A stretch of DNA of 64,000 bases from positions 120,152 through 184,151 of the forward strand of contig NZ_JAGFBF010000006.1 of assembly GCF_017583045.1 (NCBI RefSeq), read 5' to 3'. This document shows, piece by piece, positions 28,657 to 38,800 of this stretch; the first letter of the stretch is position 1; each line of letters opens with the position of its first letter. Under the pieces are notes generated by a model that saw only the letters and a program-made list of their open reading frames with translations, made no database searches and was not told the origin of the DNA. This DNA comes from Leucobacter tardus (GTDB lineage: Bacteria; Actinomycetota; Actinomycetes; Actinomycetales; Microbacteriaceae). Position numbers and translations under genes: made by a program.

Positions 28657-28770
28657 GGTGACCTCCCTTGTGATTCAGGCGAGTGCGCCAAAGCGGCGCA
28701 TCCTCACGCCTTTCGAAAACCATACTCCCTCCGCGTGCGCGCTTTCCACCCGACTTCTCGGGCGGCATCA

Positions 28771-29691
28771 TCACGCCGGATCCGAACCCCGATCGGCATC
28801 GCCGCCGCGCGTGTCGCGCCGCTCCACCCGACAGACAGAGACGATTGCGACGACTTCGGCGCCGGCCGCTCGAAGCGTTTCGCATGCAGCGGTGACCGTC
28901 GCTCCGGTCGTCACCACGTCGTCGACGACCACCACGCGTCTGCCCCGCACACGGGCTCGTGCACCTCGTCGCACGGCGATGCGCTGCGCGTTGCGCACCC
29001 GTTCCGATGAGGTGAGCCCGACCTGCCCCGTGCGTCCGGGGAGCGCACGAAGGGCGCGCACTGGGCGTCGCGGGACATCGAGCACGGCGCCGCTGGAGAG
29101 GCGTCCATCCGGCCGACGCAGCGCGCGCACGGCGTGACTCAGGATGACCTCGACGTGGCGGTACCCGCGTTGCCTGACACGAGCGGGTCGCGAGGGGACG
29201 CAGACGATGAGCGGTGCTCCGGCTGGTCGACGACTCGGAGCGACCCCGGCCTCGACGGAGACCTCGACCTCGACCGGCGCACCATCGTCGGGTGGCTCGG
29301 AACCCACCTCCTCGAACGCATCGGCGAGCGTGCGGGCGAGCAGAGGTCCGAGTCGACGGGCGAACCCGACGCGACCGGCGTGCTTCAACCCGACCAGAAG
29401 TTCCCGCTGCACACCCGCGTACGGGGCCGCGGCGAAGCACGGCACCTCGGGCATCTGCCGGCGCGCCCTCGGAGGACCCTGCGCGGCCTCGCTCGACCCT
29501 GCTGGCACGTTCCCCCGAGGTACGGGCCGCGAAGTGGCCAGCCGTTCCACCTCGGCTGCGCACGCGTCGCAGAGGTCGCGATCGGGGGCTCGGCACCCCA
29601 CGCACTCCGTTGGCCACAGCAGTGCGAGCAGATCGAGCCAGACACTGCGAACGACGGTGAGGGTAACGGCGAGCGCCGGGGTGCGGGTCAT
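28771..29691 (-). CDS. ComF-family phosphoribosyltransferase-like protein
   Basis: 306 residues from an ATG at 29691 (a GTG at 29730 is also in frame; neither has a strong ribosome site). The N-terminus has a Cys4 zinc-ribbon-like motif (CVGCRAPDRDLCDAC) and the C-terminus the phosphoribosyltransferase loop RRVVVVDDVVTTGATV, the two marks of ComF/GntX proteins. Known roles are linked to DNA uptake in competent bacteria, but the biochemical function is unsettled. A 55-residue Pro/Arg/Glu-rich insert separates the two. It lies between lpqB and hpf. Confidence 0.88.
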   Translation of the reverse strand: MTRTPALAVTLTVVRSVWLDLLALLWPTECVGCRAPDRDLCDACAAEVERLATSRPVPRGNVPAGSSEAAQGPPRARRQMPEVPCFAAAPYAGVQRELLVGLKHAGRVGFARRLGPLLARTLADAFEEVGSEPPDDGAPVEVEVSVEAGVAPSRRPAGAPLIVCVPSRPARVRQRGYRHVEVILSHAVRALRRPDGRLSSGAVLDVPRRPVRALRALPGRTGQVGLTSSERVRNAQRIAVRRGARARVRGRRVVVVDDVVTTGATVTAACETLRAAGAEVVAIVSVCRVERRDTRGGDADRGSDPA

Positions 29692-29848
29692 GGGTCCAGG
29701 CTGCGGCACGGTGATCCGCGCGTTACGCACCGCTCGTCGGATGGGGACGAATCAGCCCGCTTCGACAGCCCGGGACGAACGGGGAGGACGAGGGAACCGA
29801 CGAACGGGGAGGGTGAGCCGAGCGACCGAACGGGCCGATCGGCCCCGC

Positions 29849-31522
29849 TCAGCCGACCTTCGCGAGCACGTCGATGCCGCGTTCGCGTTCCTGCCGCTGC
29901 CACGCCTGACCCTGCAGCGCGTACAGGTCGCCGTTCTCGTCGAGCACGCGCACCTGGGTCCGAGCGCCTCCGCTGCTGATGTGGACGCCGCCGGGCACGG
30001 ATCCCGTCTCGGTGATCAACTGGCCCGGCCCGCCGAACGTCACCTTGCCGCCCTCGCCGACGCGACTGAGGACCGCGAACTGCTGCTCGTCGATCCAGTC
30101 GAAGTCGACGGGCGCCCCGGACGTCCACAGCTCCTGGACCGCGGTATCGCCGAGCCCGGTGGGGCGTCCGTCGTCGTCGCGAGTCACGGGGGCGACGAGC
30201 AGCACGGAGTTCTCCTCGTCGGCGACGAGCGCCGCGATGCGGGATCCCGATGGCGAGAGACCGATCGCGACCGGGGTGCGGCCGGCACCCCACGGCGTAT
30301 CGACGCTCACCCCGTCCTCGCCGGGGATCCGGACGACCAGCCCGTCGGTTCCGCGTGACGCGTACGTCCAGACGTACCCGAACTCATCGATGACGGGTGC
30401 GATCTGTCCGGCGCGCGCGTCGATGAGCGCCACTCCTGTGTCGTCGACCCAGCTGACTCCGCGCTCGCTGAGCACGGCCGCTCCCTGCAACGTCGGTGCC
30501 ACTGAGACGGCCTCGGCGTCGAGATCGACGACGGGCTCGTCGAGCGTGTTCAGCGGATCGACGTCGCCCCCGCTCAATACGCCGAATCCTCCGTTGCGTT
30601 CCACGATGGTGGCCTGCGGCTCCTGATCGATCTCGGGAGCCTCGACGTCGCGGCTCCCGATGTTGAGGTTGCCGGCGCTGAGGTCGTAATCGGTCACGCC
30701 GGATACCCCGTCGAGCGTGGCGGTGAGTTGCCGGGAGACGTCTTCGAGCGTGGCTTCGCTCGCCTCCGCGAGTTCGGTGGAGAGAGCGATCTCGGCGGTG
30801 CCCTCGATGATCGGCACCGATCCGTTCGCGAGTCTCGTGCCTCCGGGGAACGCGGTGTGCAGCGTGTCGCGGTACGGTGCCATGGGTCCTTCGAGGAGCT
30901 CCTCCACGATCTCGCTCGCGAGCGACGGCCGGTTCAGGAACCACCGGGAGTCGGGCACGAGCGCCCCGCGCTGGTTCAGGAAGAAGAGCTCCTGCCGCGT
31001 CCAGGTCTGTTCGAACGTCGTGCGTTCGAGGATCACCCCGGTCGGCGCCGATGAAATGCGCCATTGCCCGTCCTGCTCCTCGAGTTCGAACCGAACATCG
31101 ATGGTGGGGCTCGGCGCGGCCGAGGTCATCACCCCGTGCTCGTCGACGTCGGCGATGGTGGAGAGCGAGAGCACCGAGACGTTGCCCTCTTCCTCGCGGT
31201 ACGGCCGGGTGCCCTCGTCGACGAGCACGCCGGCGGACGGGTCCCACTGCTCCGAGTAGCTGGGCGTGAGGAACTCGCGGGCCACCGCGTAGTTGTCGGC
31301 ATTGGATGACGCGGCGTTGATGAATCCGCGCACGATCTCTTGCGCGTCGGCGTCCACTGCAGGTCCGTTCGGGTTGAACCTGACCTGGCGATCGCCCTGG
31401 CTGAGTTCGGTGAGGCCCGGTTGCACCGGTCCGGCGTCGGGAACGGCCTGGCACCCCGTCAGGGCGACGAGGGCGATCACGGCTGCGGCGAGCGCGCCGC
31501 GCAGGTGCGGACGTTTCGTCAC
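29849..31522 (-). CDS. lpqB: Lipoprotein LpqB
   Basis: 557 residues from a GTG at 31522 with GGAG 8 nt upstream; it overlaps the mtrB stop by 4 bp. Signal peptide with lipobox ALTGC. The N-terminal half holds a GerMN-like domain (VSVLSLSTIADVDEHG to RTTFEQTWTRQELFFLN, then the PNRPSLASEIVEELLEGP-like stretch), and the C-terminal half is a beta-propeller-like region. In mycobacteria and streptomycetes LpqB interacts with the sensor MtrB to tune the MtrAB system. A 14-bp palindrome GGGCCGATCGGCCC (29832-29845) lies just past the stop codon and may end the transcript. Confidence 0.94.
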   Translation of the reverse strand: MTKRPHLRGALAAAVIALVALTGCQAVPDAGPVQPGLTELSQGDRQVRFNPNGPAVDADAQEIVRGFINAASSNADNYAVAREFLTPSYSEQWDPSAGVLVDEGTRPYREEEGNVSVLSLSTIADVDEHGVMTSAAPSPTIDVRFELEEQDGQWRISSAPTGVILERTTFEQTWTRQELFFLNQRGALVPDSRWFLNRPSLASEIVEELLEGPMAPYRDTLHTAFPGGTRLANGSVPIIEGTAEIALSTELAEASEATLEDVSRQLTATLDGVSGVTDYDLSAGNLNIGSRDVEAPEIDQEPQATIVERNGGFGVLSGGDVDPLNTLDEPVVDLDAEAVSVAPTLQGAAVLSERGVSWVDDTGVALIDARAGQIAPVIDEFGYVWTYASRGTDGLVVRIPGEDGVSVDTPWGAGRTPVAIGLSPSGSRIAALVADEENSVLLVAPVTRDDDGRPTGLGDTAVQELWTSGAPVDFDWIDEQQFAVLSRVGEGGKVTFGGPGQLITETGSVPGGVHISSGGARTQVRVLDENGDLYALQGQAWQRQERERGIDVLAKVG

Positions 31523-33219
31523 TTCGTGCGCTCCTTCCACACGCGACGGAATGGCCGTCTCAGCCATCCGCCGGTGGTGCCGGGATCGGTCTCCTCGATG
31601 GAGACGTCGTCGGGGATGAGCGGGAGCGGGGAGACGAAGGCGCTGGCATCGCCGCGCGGCAGCGTGAGGCGGAAGTTCGCCCCCTCACCCGGCCGGGACC
31701 ACGCTTCGAGCAGTCCGCCGTGCACTGCGGCATCCTCGCGGGCGATCGCGAGTCCGAGTCCGGTGCCCCCGAACGTGCGTTTGCGGGCGGGGTCGGCGCG
31801 CCAGAACCGGTCGAAGACGCGCTCGATGTCTTCAGCTTTCAGTCCGACGCCCCAGTCGCGCACGGTGACCGCGACGGCGGCGGCGTTCGAATCGATGGTG
31901 ACGACCACCGGACGCCCCTCCCCGTGCTCGGCGGCGTTGCCGACGAGGTTCGAGATGATGCGGCGAATGCGGCGCGCATCGACGTCGACGGTGCCGTACC
32001 CGCCGATGGGGCGGAGCTCGATCATGCTCTTCGAGAGGGGTTGGATCCCGTCGATGACGTCGCGCGCCAGCGCGACGAGGTTGGTGGGCTCCGTCTCGAG
32101 CGTGATGCGGCCGGCATCGTAGCGCGAGATCTCGAGGAGGTCGCCGAGGAGCGTCTCGAACCGGTCGATCTGCGTGCCGAGCACTTCCACGGCGCGGCCC
32201 TGGGAGGGGTCCATCGCATCCTGCTGACCGCGAAGCACCTCGCTCGCGAGGCGGATCGTGGTCAGCGGTGTGCGCAGTTCGTGGGACACGTCGGAGACGA
32301 AGCGCTGCTGCATGTCGGAGAGTTCATCGAGTTCGGTGATCCGGGCCTGCAGTGTGCCGGCCATGTTGTTGAAGTTCTCCGAGAGCACGTCGAAGTGCTC
32401 GTCGTTCTGCAGCGGCATGCGCGCGTCGCTGTCGCCCGCCGCGAGTCGGTGACTGGCGTCCGCTGCCGCACGGATCGGCCGGAAGACGCTGCGCGAGATG
32501 ACCCAGACGAGCGAGATGATGAGGGCGAGGAGTCCGATGGTCGTGATGAGCAGCGTGCGCTGGATCGCGTTGAGCGATTCCTCGGTGTCGGAGAAGTTGT
32601 ACCCGATGAAGAGGTCGTAGTTGCCCACGCCGGACGGGAAGCTCAGGGTCGACCCGACGGCGATACCCGGGCCGGAGACCCCGGTCTCGTCGGGCACTGA
32701 CACGGGTTGCCAGTGCTGCGGGGCATCGGTGTCCCGCAGGGACTCGGAGAGGTCGTCGGTCACGGCGTCCACGAGGGACTGCGACGTGTTCGAGTCGACG
32801 GGAGCGTCGGAGACGTCGACTTGCCCCGGCTGTCTGCGGAGGTAGATCATCGAGCTCGAAGACGTGTCGAGCACCGCGCGACGCACCGAGTCGACGAGCG
32901 TGGTGAGCCGCGCACGGTCCGTCGCGTTCGACGAGTCGAGCACGCTCTGCGCCGCCAGCGTCGCCCGCGCCGAGTCGGCGAGCGCCTGGTCGCGGCGCGA
33001 TGAGTACAGGTCGTCTCCGACGTTGGTGAGGATGAAGACGCCGGCGACGAAGATCATCACGGTGGTGATGGATGCCGTGATCGTCATCGTCCGCAGACGG
33101 AGCGAGGATCGCCACCGCGACCGGAACGGGCCCAGTACCGGCTGACTGAACCGCAGCCACCACAACCGCAGCCGCCGCCGCCGGAGTGCGAGCCGCGAGC
33201 GGCCGTGGAGCGCGGTCAT
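31519..33219 (-). CDS. mtrB: Sensor histidine kinase MtrB
   Basis: 566 residues: Arg-rich cytoplasmic N-terminus, first transmembrane helix (ITASITTVMIFVAGVFILT), extracellular sensor of about 170 residues, second helix (TLLITTIGLLALIISLVWVI), HAMP (RPIRAAADASHRLAAGDSDA), dimerisation/phosphoacceptor FVSDVSHELRTPLTTIRLA, N box NLVGNAAEHGEG, and G boxes DWGVGL / FDRFWRADPARKRTFGGTGLGLAIA. It phosphorylates MtrA to coordinate cell-wall hydrolases with division. The start is 7 bp from the mtrA stop, and the end overlaps lpqB, so mtrA-mtrB-lpqB form an operon. Confidence 0.96.
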   Translation of the reverse strand: MTALHGRSRLALRRRRLRLWWLRFSQPVLGPFRSRWRSSLRLRTMTITASITTVMIFVAGVFILTNVGDDLYSSRRDQALADSARATLAAQSVLDSSNATDRARLTTLVDSVRRAVLDTSSSSMIYLRRQPGQVDVSDAPVDSNTSQSLVDAVTDDLSESLRDTDAPQHWQPVSVPDETGVSGPGIAVGSTLSFPSGVGNYDLFIGYNFSDTEESLNAIQRTLLITTIGLLALIISLVWVISRSVFRPIRAAADASHRLAAGDSDARMPLQNDEHFDVLSENFNNMAGTLQARITELDELSDMQQRFVSDVSHELRTPLTTIRLASEVLRGQQDAMDPSQGRAVEVLGTQIDRFETLLGDLLEISRYDAGRITLETEPTNLVALARDVIDGIQPLSKSMIELRPIGGYGTVDVDARRIRRIISNLVGNAAEHGEGRPVVVTIDSNAAAVAVTVRDWGVGLKAEDIERVFDRFWRADPARKRTFGGTGLGLAIAREDAAVHGGLLEAWSRPGEGANFRLTLPRGDASAFVSPLPLIPDDVSIEETDPGTTGGWLRRPFRRVWKERTK

Positions 33220-33226
33220 CTCGGGG

Positions 33227-33910
33227 TCATTCCGCTGGACCGCCCGCGCGGTAGCCGACGCCGCGGACCGTGGTCACGATCGTCGGGTTGTCGGGATCCT
33301 GCTCGATCTTCGCCCGGAGGCGCTGCACGTGCACGTTCACGAGCCGCGTGTCGGCCTTGTACTGGTAGCCCCACACCTTCTCGAGCAGCACCTCGCGGGT
33401 GAACACCTGCTGCGGCTTGCGCGCGAGGATCGCGAGCAGGTCGAACTCGAGCGGGGTGAGCGAGATCTGGCGGGATCCGCGCCGCACCTCGTGCGCCGCG
33501 ACGTCGATGTCGAGGTCGCCGATGCGGAGCATCTCGGAGACCTCCTGCTGCGGCTCGCGCAGACGCGCGCGGACCCGGGCGATCAGTTCGGCCGGGTTGA
33601 ACGGCTTCACCACGTAGTCGTCGGCACCCGCTTCGAGTCCCCGCACCACGTCGGTGGTGTCGGTGCGCGCCGTCAGCATGATGATCGGCACGCCGGACTC
33701 GGCGCGGATGCGCCCGCACACCTCGATGCCGTCGACGCCCGGCAGCATCACGTCGAGCAGCACGAGGTCGGGTCGCATCGAACGGAAGCGTTCGATCGCC
33801 TCGACGCCGTCGCCCGAGGTCTCGGTGACGAACCCCTCCCCCTCGAGCACCATGCTCAGCATCTCGGCGAGCGGAGTATCGTCGTCGACTACCAGGATTC
33901 GTGCACTCAT
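33227..33910 (-). CDS. mtrA: Response regulator MtrA
   Basis: 227-residue OmpR/PhoB-class regulator. The receiver domain has acidic DDD (9-11), phosphoacceptor Asp53 in LVLLDVMLPG, Thr in MLTARTD and Lys in YVVKPF. The effector is a winged helix with PLEFDLLAIL, LLEKVWGYQYKADTRLVNVHVQRLR and TTVRGVGYR. The ATG at 33910 starts MSARILVVDDD; upstream codons in the frame are not plausible. It is an essential regulator of cell-envelope and division genes in related actinobacteria. Confidence 0.97.
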   Translation of the reverse strand: MSARILVVDDDTPLAEMLSMVLEGEGFVTETSGDGVEAIERFRSMRPDLVLLDVMLPGVDGIEVCGRIRAESGVPIIMLTARTDTTDVVRGLEAGADDYVVKPFNPAELIARVRARLREPQQEVSEMLRIGDLDIDVAAHEVRRGSRQISLTPLEFDLLAILARKPQQVFTREVLLEKVWGYQYKADTRLVNVHVQRLRAKIEQDPDNPTIVTTVRGVGYRAGGPAE

Positions 33911-33927
33911 GTCTCTATTATGGCCGT

Positions 33928-34368
33928 TCAGTAGTGGTCGAAGCGTCCGGGCAGCAGATCCCAGGGTTCGCGCCCGAGATACTCGCACACGGCGCGATAG
34001 ACGCAGTGCTCCACGAAGTACCTGCGGTGTTCGGCGTCGTCGACGTGGAGGACGCGCGCCCGCTGGATCGGCATGCGGAACAGCATGATGGACTGTTTCG
34101 CCCGGTCGATCGCGTAGAACTCGGGATTGCCGCTCGTCCCCTCCGGGCCGAGCGGTACCGTCATGAATCCGATGTGCACTCCCTCGAGTTCGGCGGCGAA
34201 CTCGCGCTGGAGCAGTTCGACGGCACCTCGGGCGTCGTTCTCGAACCGCGAGGCGCGACTGTCGGGGTCGGGCAATCCGGCACCGGTCAGTGCGGAACGT
34301 ATCGGGCGCCGACCGTGCCGATCGCGGAGCGCGACCGGGGAACGGCGGGACGCCTTGCGGGCGAACAT
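33928..34368 (-). CDS. Zincin-like (Rv3259-type) protein lacking HExxH
   Basis: 146 residues. Position between mtrA and the DUF5719/GT2 block, and the C-terminal IQRARVLHVDD...YFVEHCVYRAVCEYLGREPWDL segment, match the actinobacterial family annotated as metallopeptidase (Rv3259 of M. tuberculosis belongs to it). The canonical HExxH zinc motif is not visible: the aligned helix reads VEHCVYRAVCEYLG. So this member may bind metal differently or be a non-catalytic relative. It starts 17 bp upstream of mtrA, so it may head the mtr operon. Confidence 0.7.
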   Translation of the reverse strand: MFARKASRRSPVALRDRHGRRPIRSALTGAGLPDPDSRASRFENDARGAVELLQREFAAELEGVHIGFMTVPLGPEGTSGNPEFYAIDRAKQSIMLFRMPIQRARVLHVDDAEHRRYFVEHCVYRAVCEYLGREPWDLLPGRFDHY

Positions 34369-34402
34369 GCGCCCAGTCTACGGGCGACGACCGGGCATCG
34401 GC

Positions 34403-35812
34403 TCAGCGCGTGTAGACGGTGAGTTCCTGGGTCCGGTCGCCGATGGGCAGGATCGGGTATGCCGCCAGGGCCCCGCGGCCGACGACCCGCACCGCGGCGT
34501 GCACCTGATCCTCGGTGCGCAGCTGCGCTCCGTTGCGGATCTCGGCGGTCACGGTCCCGCCGCCGGGCACGGTGATCTCGCGCGCGTCGTCGTCCGCCGA
34601 GTCGCCGGCCCGCTCGACGCGGACCGTCGCATCCGACTCGCCGGGGTTCGACAGTACGAGCTCGCCCGAGTTCACCACCGGTGCCGCGACGGCGACGCCC
34701 GCGGGGAGCTCGGGAGCCGGCGAGAACCAGGCGTTGTCGTGCCGCTCGTCTCCGTCGACCGACCCGAACGCGCCCCCGACGATCGGTACATCGGCGTCGA
34801 TGATGATGCCCTGAGCGCGTGTCGGCCACTGGTCGATCTCGAGCTGCCCGGCGACACCCGGTTCGAGGGAGATCTCGCCGAGGTCGTAGCTGCGCCCGTT
34901 CTCGTCCACCGCCCGCACCGTCGCGGTGCCGGCCTCGTCGCCCGGCGCGAACGCGCGCACCAGGACGGGGAACTGATCGAGGTCCTGCGCCTCACCCGTG
35001 TGGTTCTCGGCGAGCGTGTTGCGGTTCGTCACGCCGGGGATCACCAGGCGATCGTTCGGGTCGAGCTGACGCGTCACGCTTCCGGCGGAGAATGGATCGA
35101 TGTCGACGGTCTGACCGATGCCCATGCCCGCGCTGACCGTCGCTCCGGTGCTCACCACGTGGGCCACGAGGCGCTCGCGTTCGGGGGCGTAGCCGTTCAG
35201 GGAGATCGTCCGCTCGGACTTCGGCGGCACGAGTACCCCGGTGACCTGGCCCGAGTCGACCGGACCGTTCTCGTCGTAGAGGTCGATGCGCACCGTCGCC
35301 GGCACCTCGCCCGGGTTGGCGACGGACAGGGTCGTCGAGGTCCCGGTCAGCGTGTCGCCGCCGACGACCCACTGCTCGTTGACCGGTTCGACGCACGTGC
35401 TGGCCGCCGTGCCCCGGATGTCTTCGGAGGAGACGCGCTGGGACTGGGCGGCGCCGAACTGGGCGCTGTCCTGGCCGGTGCGCACGGCGGGGGCGCTGCC
35501 GGAGCCCGCACTGTCGGTGGTGAGCGGGTCGATGCCCTCGGATTCGCCGGCCGTCTCGAGATCGACGTCGCCGGTCAGGCTGGTGGCCTCGGGGTTCTCG
35601 GGGTCGAGCCCGAGCTCCGCGAAGGAGCCCTGGCACACGAGTGTGCGCTGCGTGGTCTGCGAGGTGTCGACCGACACCCCGACGGGTTCAGCGGTGACGA
35701 CCGGGAGCGTGGTACCCGCGAGCAGGACGACCGCCGTCGCGGTCACCGCCGTGATGAGCAGGCCGGTGGTGGCCCGCACGCTGCCGAGTACGACCCGGGA
35801 TCGCTCCGTCAT
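34403..35812 (-). CDS. DUF5719 exported protein
   Basis: 469 residues, with one N-terminal transmembrane/signal segment (GLLITAVTATAVVLLAGTTLP) and a large extracytoplasmic all-beta part made of repeated units such as TTLSVANPGEVPATVRIDLYDENG and GELVLSNPGESDATVRVERAG. This pattern is the DUF5719 family, found next to the GT2 gene in actinobacteria. Function is unknown; the beta repeats suggest a surface adhesion or glycan-handling scaffold. Start overlaps the glycosyltransferase stop by 4 bp (ATGA), so the two are coupled. Confidence 0.8.
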   Translation of the reverse strand: MTERSRVVLGSVRATTGLLITAVTATAVVLLAGTTLPVVTAEPVGVSVDTSQTTQRTLVCQGSFAELGLDPENPEATSLTGDVDLETAGESEGIDPLTTDSAGSGSAPAVRTGQDSAQFGAAQSQRVSSEDIRGTAASTCVEPVNEQWVVGGDTLTGTSTTLSVANPGEVPATVRIDLYDENGPVDSGQVTGVLVPPKSERTISLNGYAPERERLVAHVVSTGATVSAGMGIGQTVDIDPFSAGSVTRQLDPNDRLVIPGVTNRNTLAENHTGEAQDLDQFPVLVRAFAPGDEAGTATVRAVDENGRSYDLGEISLEPGVAGQLEIDQWPTRAQGIIIDADVPIVGGAFGSVDGDERHDNAWFSPAPELPAGVAVAAPVVNSGELVLSNPGESDATVRVERAGDSADDDAREITVPGGGTVTAEIRNGAQLRTEDQVHAAVRVVGRGALAAYPILPIGDRTQELTVYTR

Positions 35813-38800
35813 CGCTGTTCTCCCTCGCGCTCGTCGGAGGCGTCGTCCGGCACGCTCGATCCGCCCACCGCGTCCGGCTCACCGGTGCGCGGCGCCTCCT
35901 CGGATGCCGGTGCGTCGAGGTCGTCGTCGACCGACTCCTCGGGCACGGTCTGCGGATCGGGATCCCGATCCGCATCGCCGGCGTCGACCGGCTGCGGCTC
36001 CTGCCCGGCCGTCATCGCTGCGCCCGCCGCCCCGCCGACGACGGCGATCTTCGTCTTCGTGCCGCGACGACGCGACGGACGCCGGCGCTTCGGCGGCCGC
36101 TCGACGACCTCTCCGGTCGGCAGCGCGAGCAGCAGCATGCTGAGCACGAGGATCACCTGCGCCCACCAGAGCGTGTTCGCCCCGAGCGTTGTTCCGTCGA
36201 GGTCGGTCACCTCGTCGATACCGGCTTGCGAACCCGAGTCGCCGGCCGTCGCGCGCCACAGCAGTCCGAAGTCGGTCTGACCGGTGCTGGTGAGTGCGGC
36301 GTTCTGGTCGAAGACCGCCTGCAGCTCGGCGCGTTCGGCGCTGTCGCCGCCGGGCGAGAGCAGCACGAAGCCCACGCCGAGGGTGCGCAGATGCTCGGCC
36401 ACGTTGACGTCACCCGTGCTCGCCAGTCCGCCGACGAGTTCGGCGATCGCCTCGTCGGTCGCGTTGCGGTCGGGCACGCGCGAGGCGGTGCGGATATCGT
36501 CGAGGCGCTCTCCGGTTCCGTCGACGATGCGGGCGCCGACGCTGCGATCGTTCTCGGCGTTCGGGGCGCCGACGTCGATGACGAGGGTGCGCGTGCCGGT
36601 CGCCGTGCCGCCGGCGGCCTGCACGAGGGCGGGCATCTGGTTCGTGCCGGAGGTGATGCCGCTCGACGCGGTCGTGAGCTGCACGGCGGTCGGTGCGACG
36701 GCAACGGCTGCGGCGACGAGCGCCACGGCGACGATCGGCGCGGCGGCGCGGCGCAGCGTCTCCGCCCCGACGACGGCGAGGCCGAGCACGGCGACCCAGT
36801 AGACCGCGAGTCCTGATCCCGTCCAGAGCGCGACGGTGTCGGGTCCGCTGACGAGAATGCGCAGCTGGCTCGCGGCGACCGCCGTGAGCATGCCGAGTCC
36901 GCCCATGAGGGCGCTGAGGATGGTGATGTGGATGCGGCCGGTGAACAGCCCGAGCAGCGCGAGCAGCGCGAGCGGGAGCATCAGCACGCCGACGAGCAGC
37001 GTGGTGGGGATGGCACCCCATCCGATGTCGTCGAAGATGCCGCCCCAGCCGGCGAGTCCGAACCCGGGGAAGCCGAGCATCAGGTGCCAGGTGTTCCCGG
37101 GTTCGTAGACCGGGGTGATTCCCGGATCGAGGAAGATGTCGAGCGGCCGTCCGGCCAGCACGGAGGTCACGATCTTGGGTGCGAAGAGCGCGGCCGGAGC
37201 GATCGCGGTCGAGAGCACGCGGGCGATGCGGCGCGGCGAGGTGGCGATGCCGACGATCAGCAGGAGCGCGGCCGCCGGGATCAGGATCGGCGCGCACGCG
37301 AGCGCGACCGCCGCGAGCAGCGATGCGGTTCCGGCCCAGCTCCACGATTCCCGGCACCGCGTCGCGGCGAGCAGCAGCCAGGGCAGCACCACGGAGAGGA
37401 TGAGCGTCGGCAGTCGACCCGAGTCGAGCGACGTGAGCATCACCGGGCTGATCGCGACCCCGATGCCGAACAGCGCACGACCCGCGCGTGACTCGGTCAG
37501 CTGAGCGGACCAGATCCACCCGCCGAGCGCGGCGAGCGGAATCGCCGCGATGACGAGCAGCACGATCGCGTGGGAGGGGTTCCAGAACACCAGGGTGCCG
37601 AGCACGGCGAGCACCCAGGTGAAGGGGTCGGCGGGCAGCCCGTCGATGGTGCGCGTGTGGGTCCACAGCTCGGCGATGGGGCTGAGCGGGGCCAGCGCAC
37701 CGCCGGCGAGGCTCAGCTGCGGCAGCGCCCACCAGCAGAGCACGGCGGCGATGACGAGCGCACCCATGAGCACCGCGAGCCCTCCCGACGAGATGAAGTG
37801 CATCTCCCGCCGTTGCCGGCCCTGGGCGAGCAGGATCGCCTCACGGTCGATCATGCGCGCCGTGCGCACCGACTTCGGGTCGACGCGCAACGGGGTGACC
37901 GCCGGCCACCCGGCGGTCATGGTGCGCTTGATCCGCCGCCGCGACGCAAGAATCGCTGCCGGCCGGAAGAACACGAGCATGGCCGAGGTGAACTCGCCGG
38001 GGATCTGGCCCGGCTGCTCGCGAATCAGCGCCCAGAACATGCGCAGAACGGCATAGATGGGGAGGCCGAGCCAGAGGAAGAACGACACGAACGCCGGTGC
38101 GTAGGCGATCCGACGGTGCATCTGCGCCGCGCGGTCGCGGCGGTGCGCGGCACGCATCACTCCGCGCTTGCGCTCGATCCGCGGGCCGACGACACCGCTC
38201 TGGGCGAATCGCACGCGCGAGGACGGGGCGACGACCACGCGGTAGCCGGCGAGCCGAGCGCGCACACTGAAGTCGAGACCGTCGTCGGCCACGGGCAGCG
38301 AGGGGTCGAAACCGCCGAGCTGCTCCCACGCGTCGCGGCGCACGAGCATGCCGGCCGGGCCGACGCCGAGCACGTCCTGCAGGTGGTCGTACTGCTGCTG
38401 GTCGAGCTCCTGGCGACGCAGCTTCCAGCGCGACCCGAATCGGGTGAGGCTCTGGCCGAGCTCGATGATGCGCTGGGGGCGATCCCAGTCCACGAGCTTC
38501 GGCCCGGCCACGGCGACCGATGGAGCGCGCTCGACGGTGCTGAGGATGCGTTGCAGCGCCTCGGGCTCGGGGCAGGTGTCTTCGGCGAGCAGCCAGATCC
38601 ACTCGTCCGCCGTCGCCGGTGCCGGGCTCTCGTCGACGCCGCTCGCCGCATCCGCGTCGTCGTTCGCGACCGTCGCCGCGCCGTCTGCGGCTCGTGCGCC
38701 GACCACCGCACCCGCGGTCGCGAGGGCATCCGGGAGCGCCGGTGGCGTGTAGTCCAGTGCACGCTGCACCGTCTCGCCGAACGGGCGGCGTGTCTCGGCC

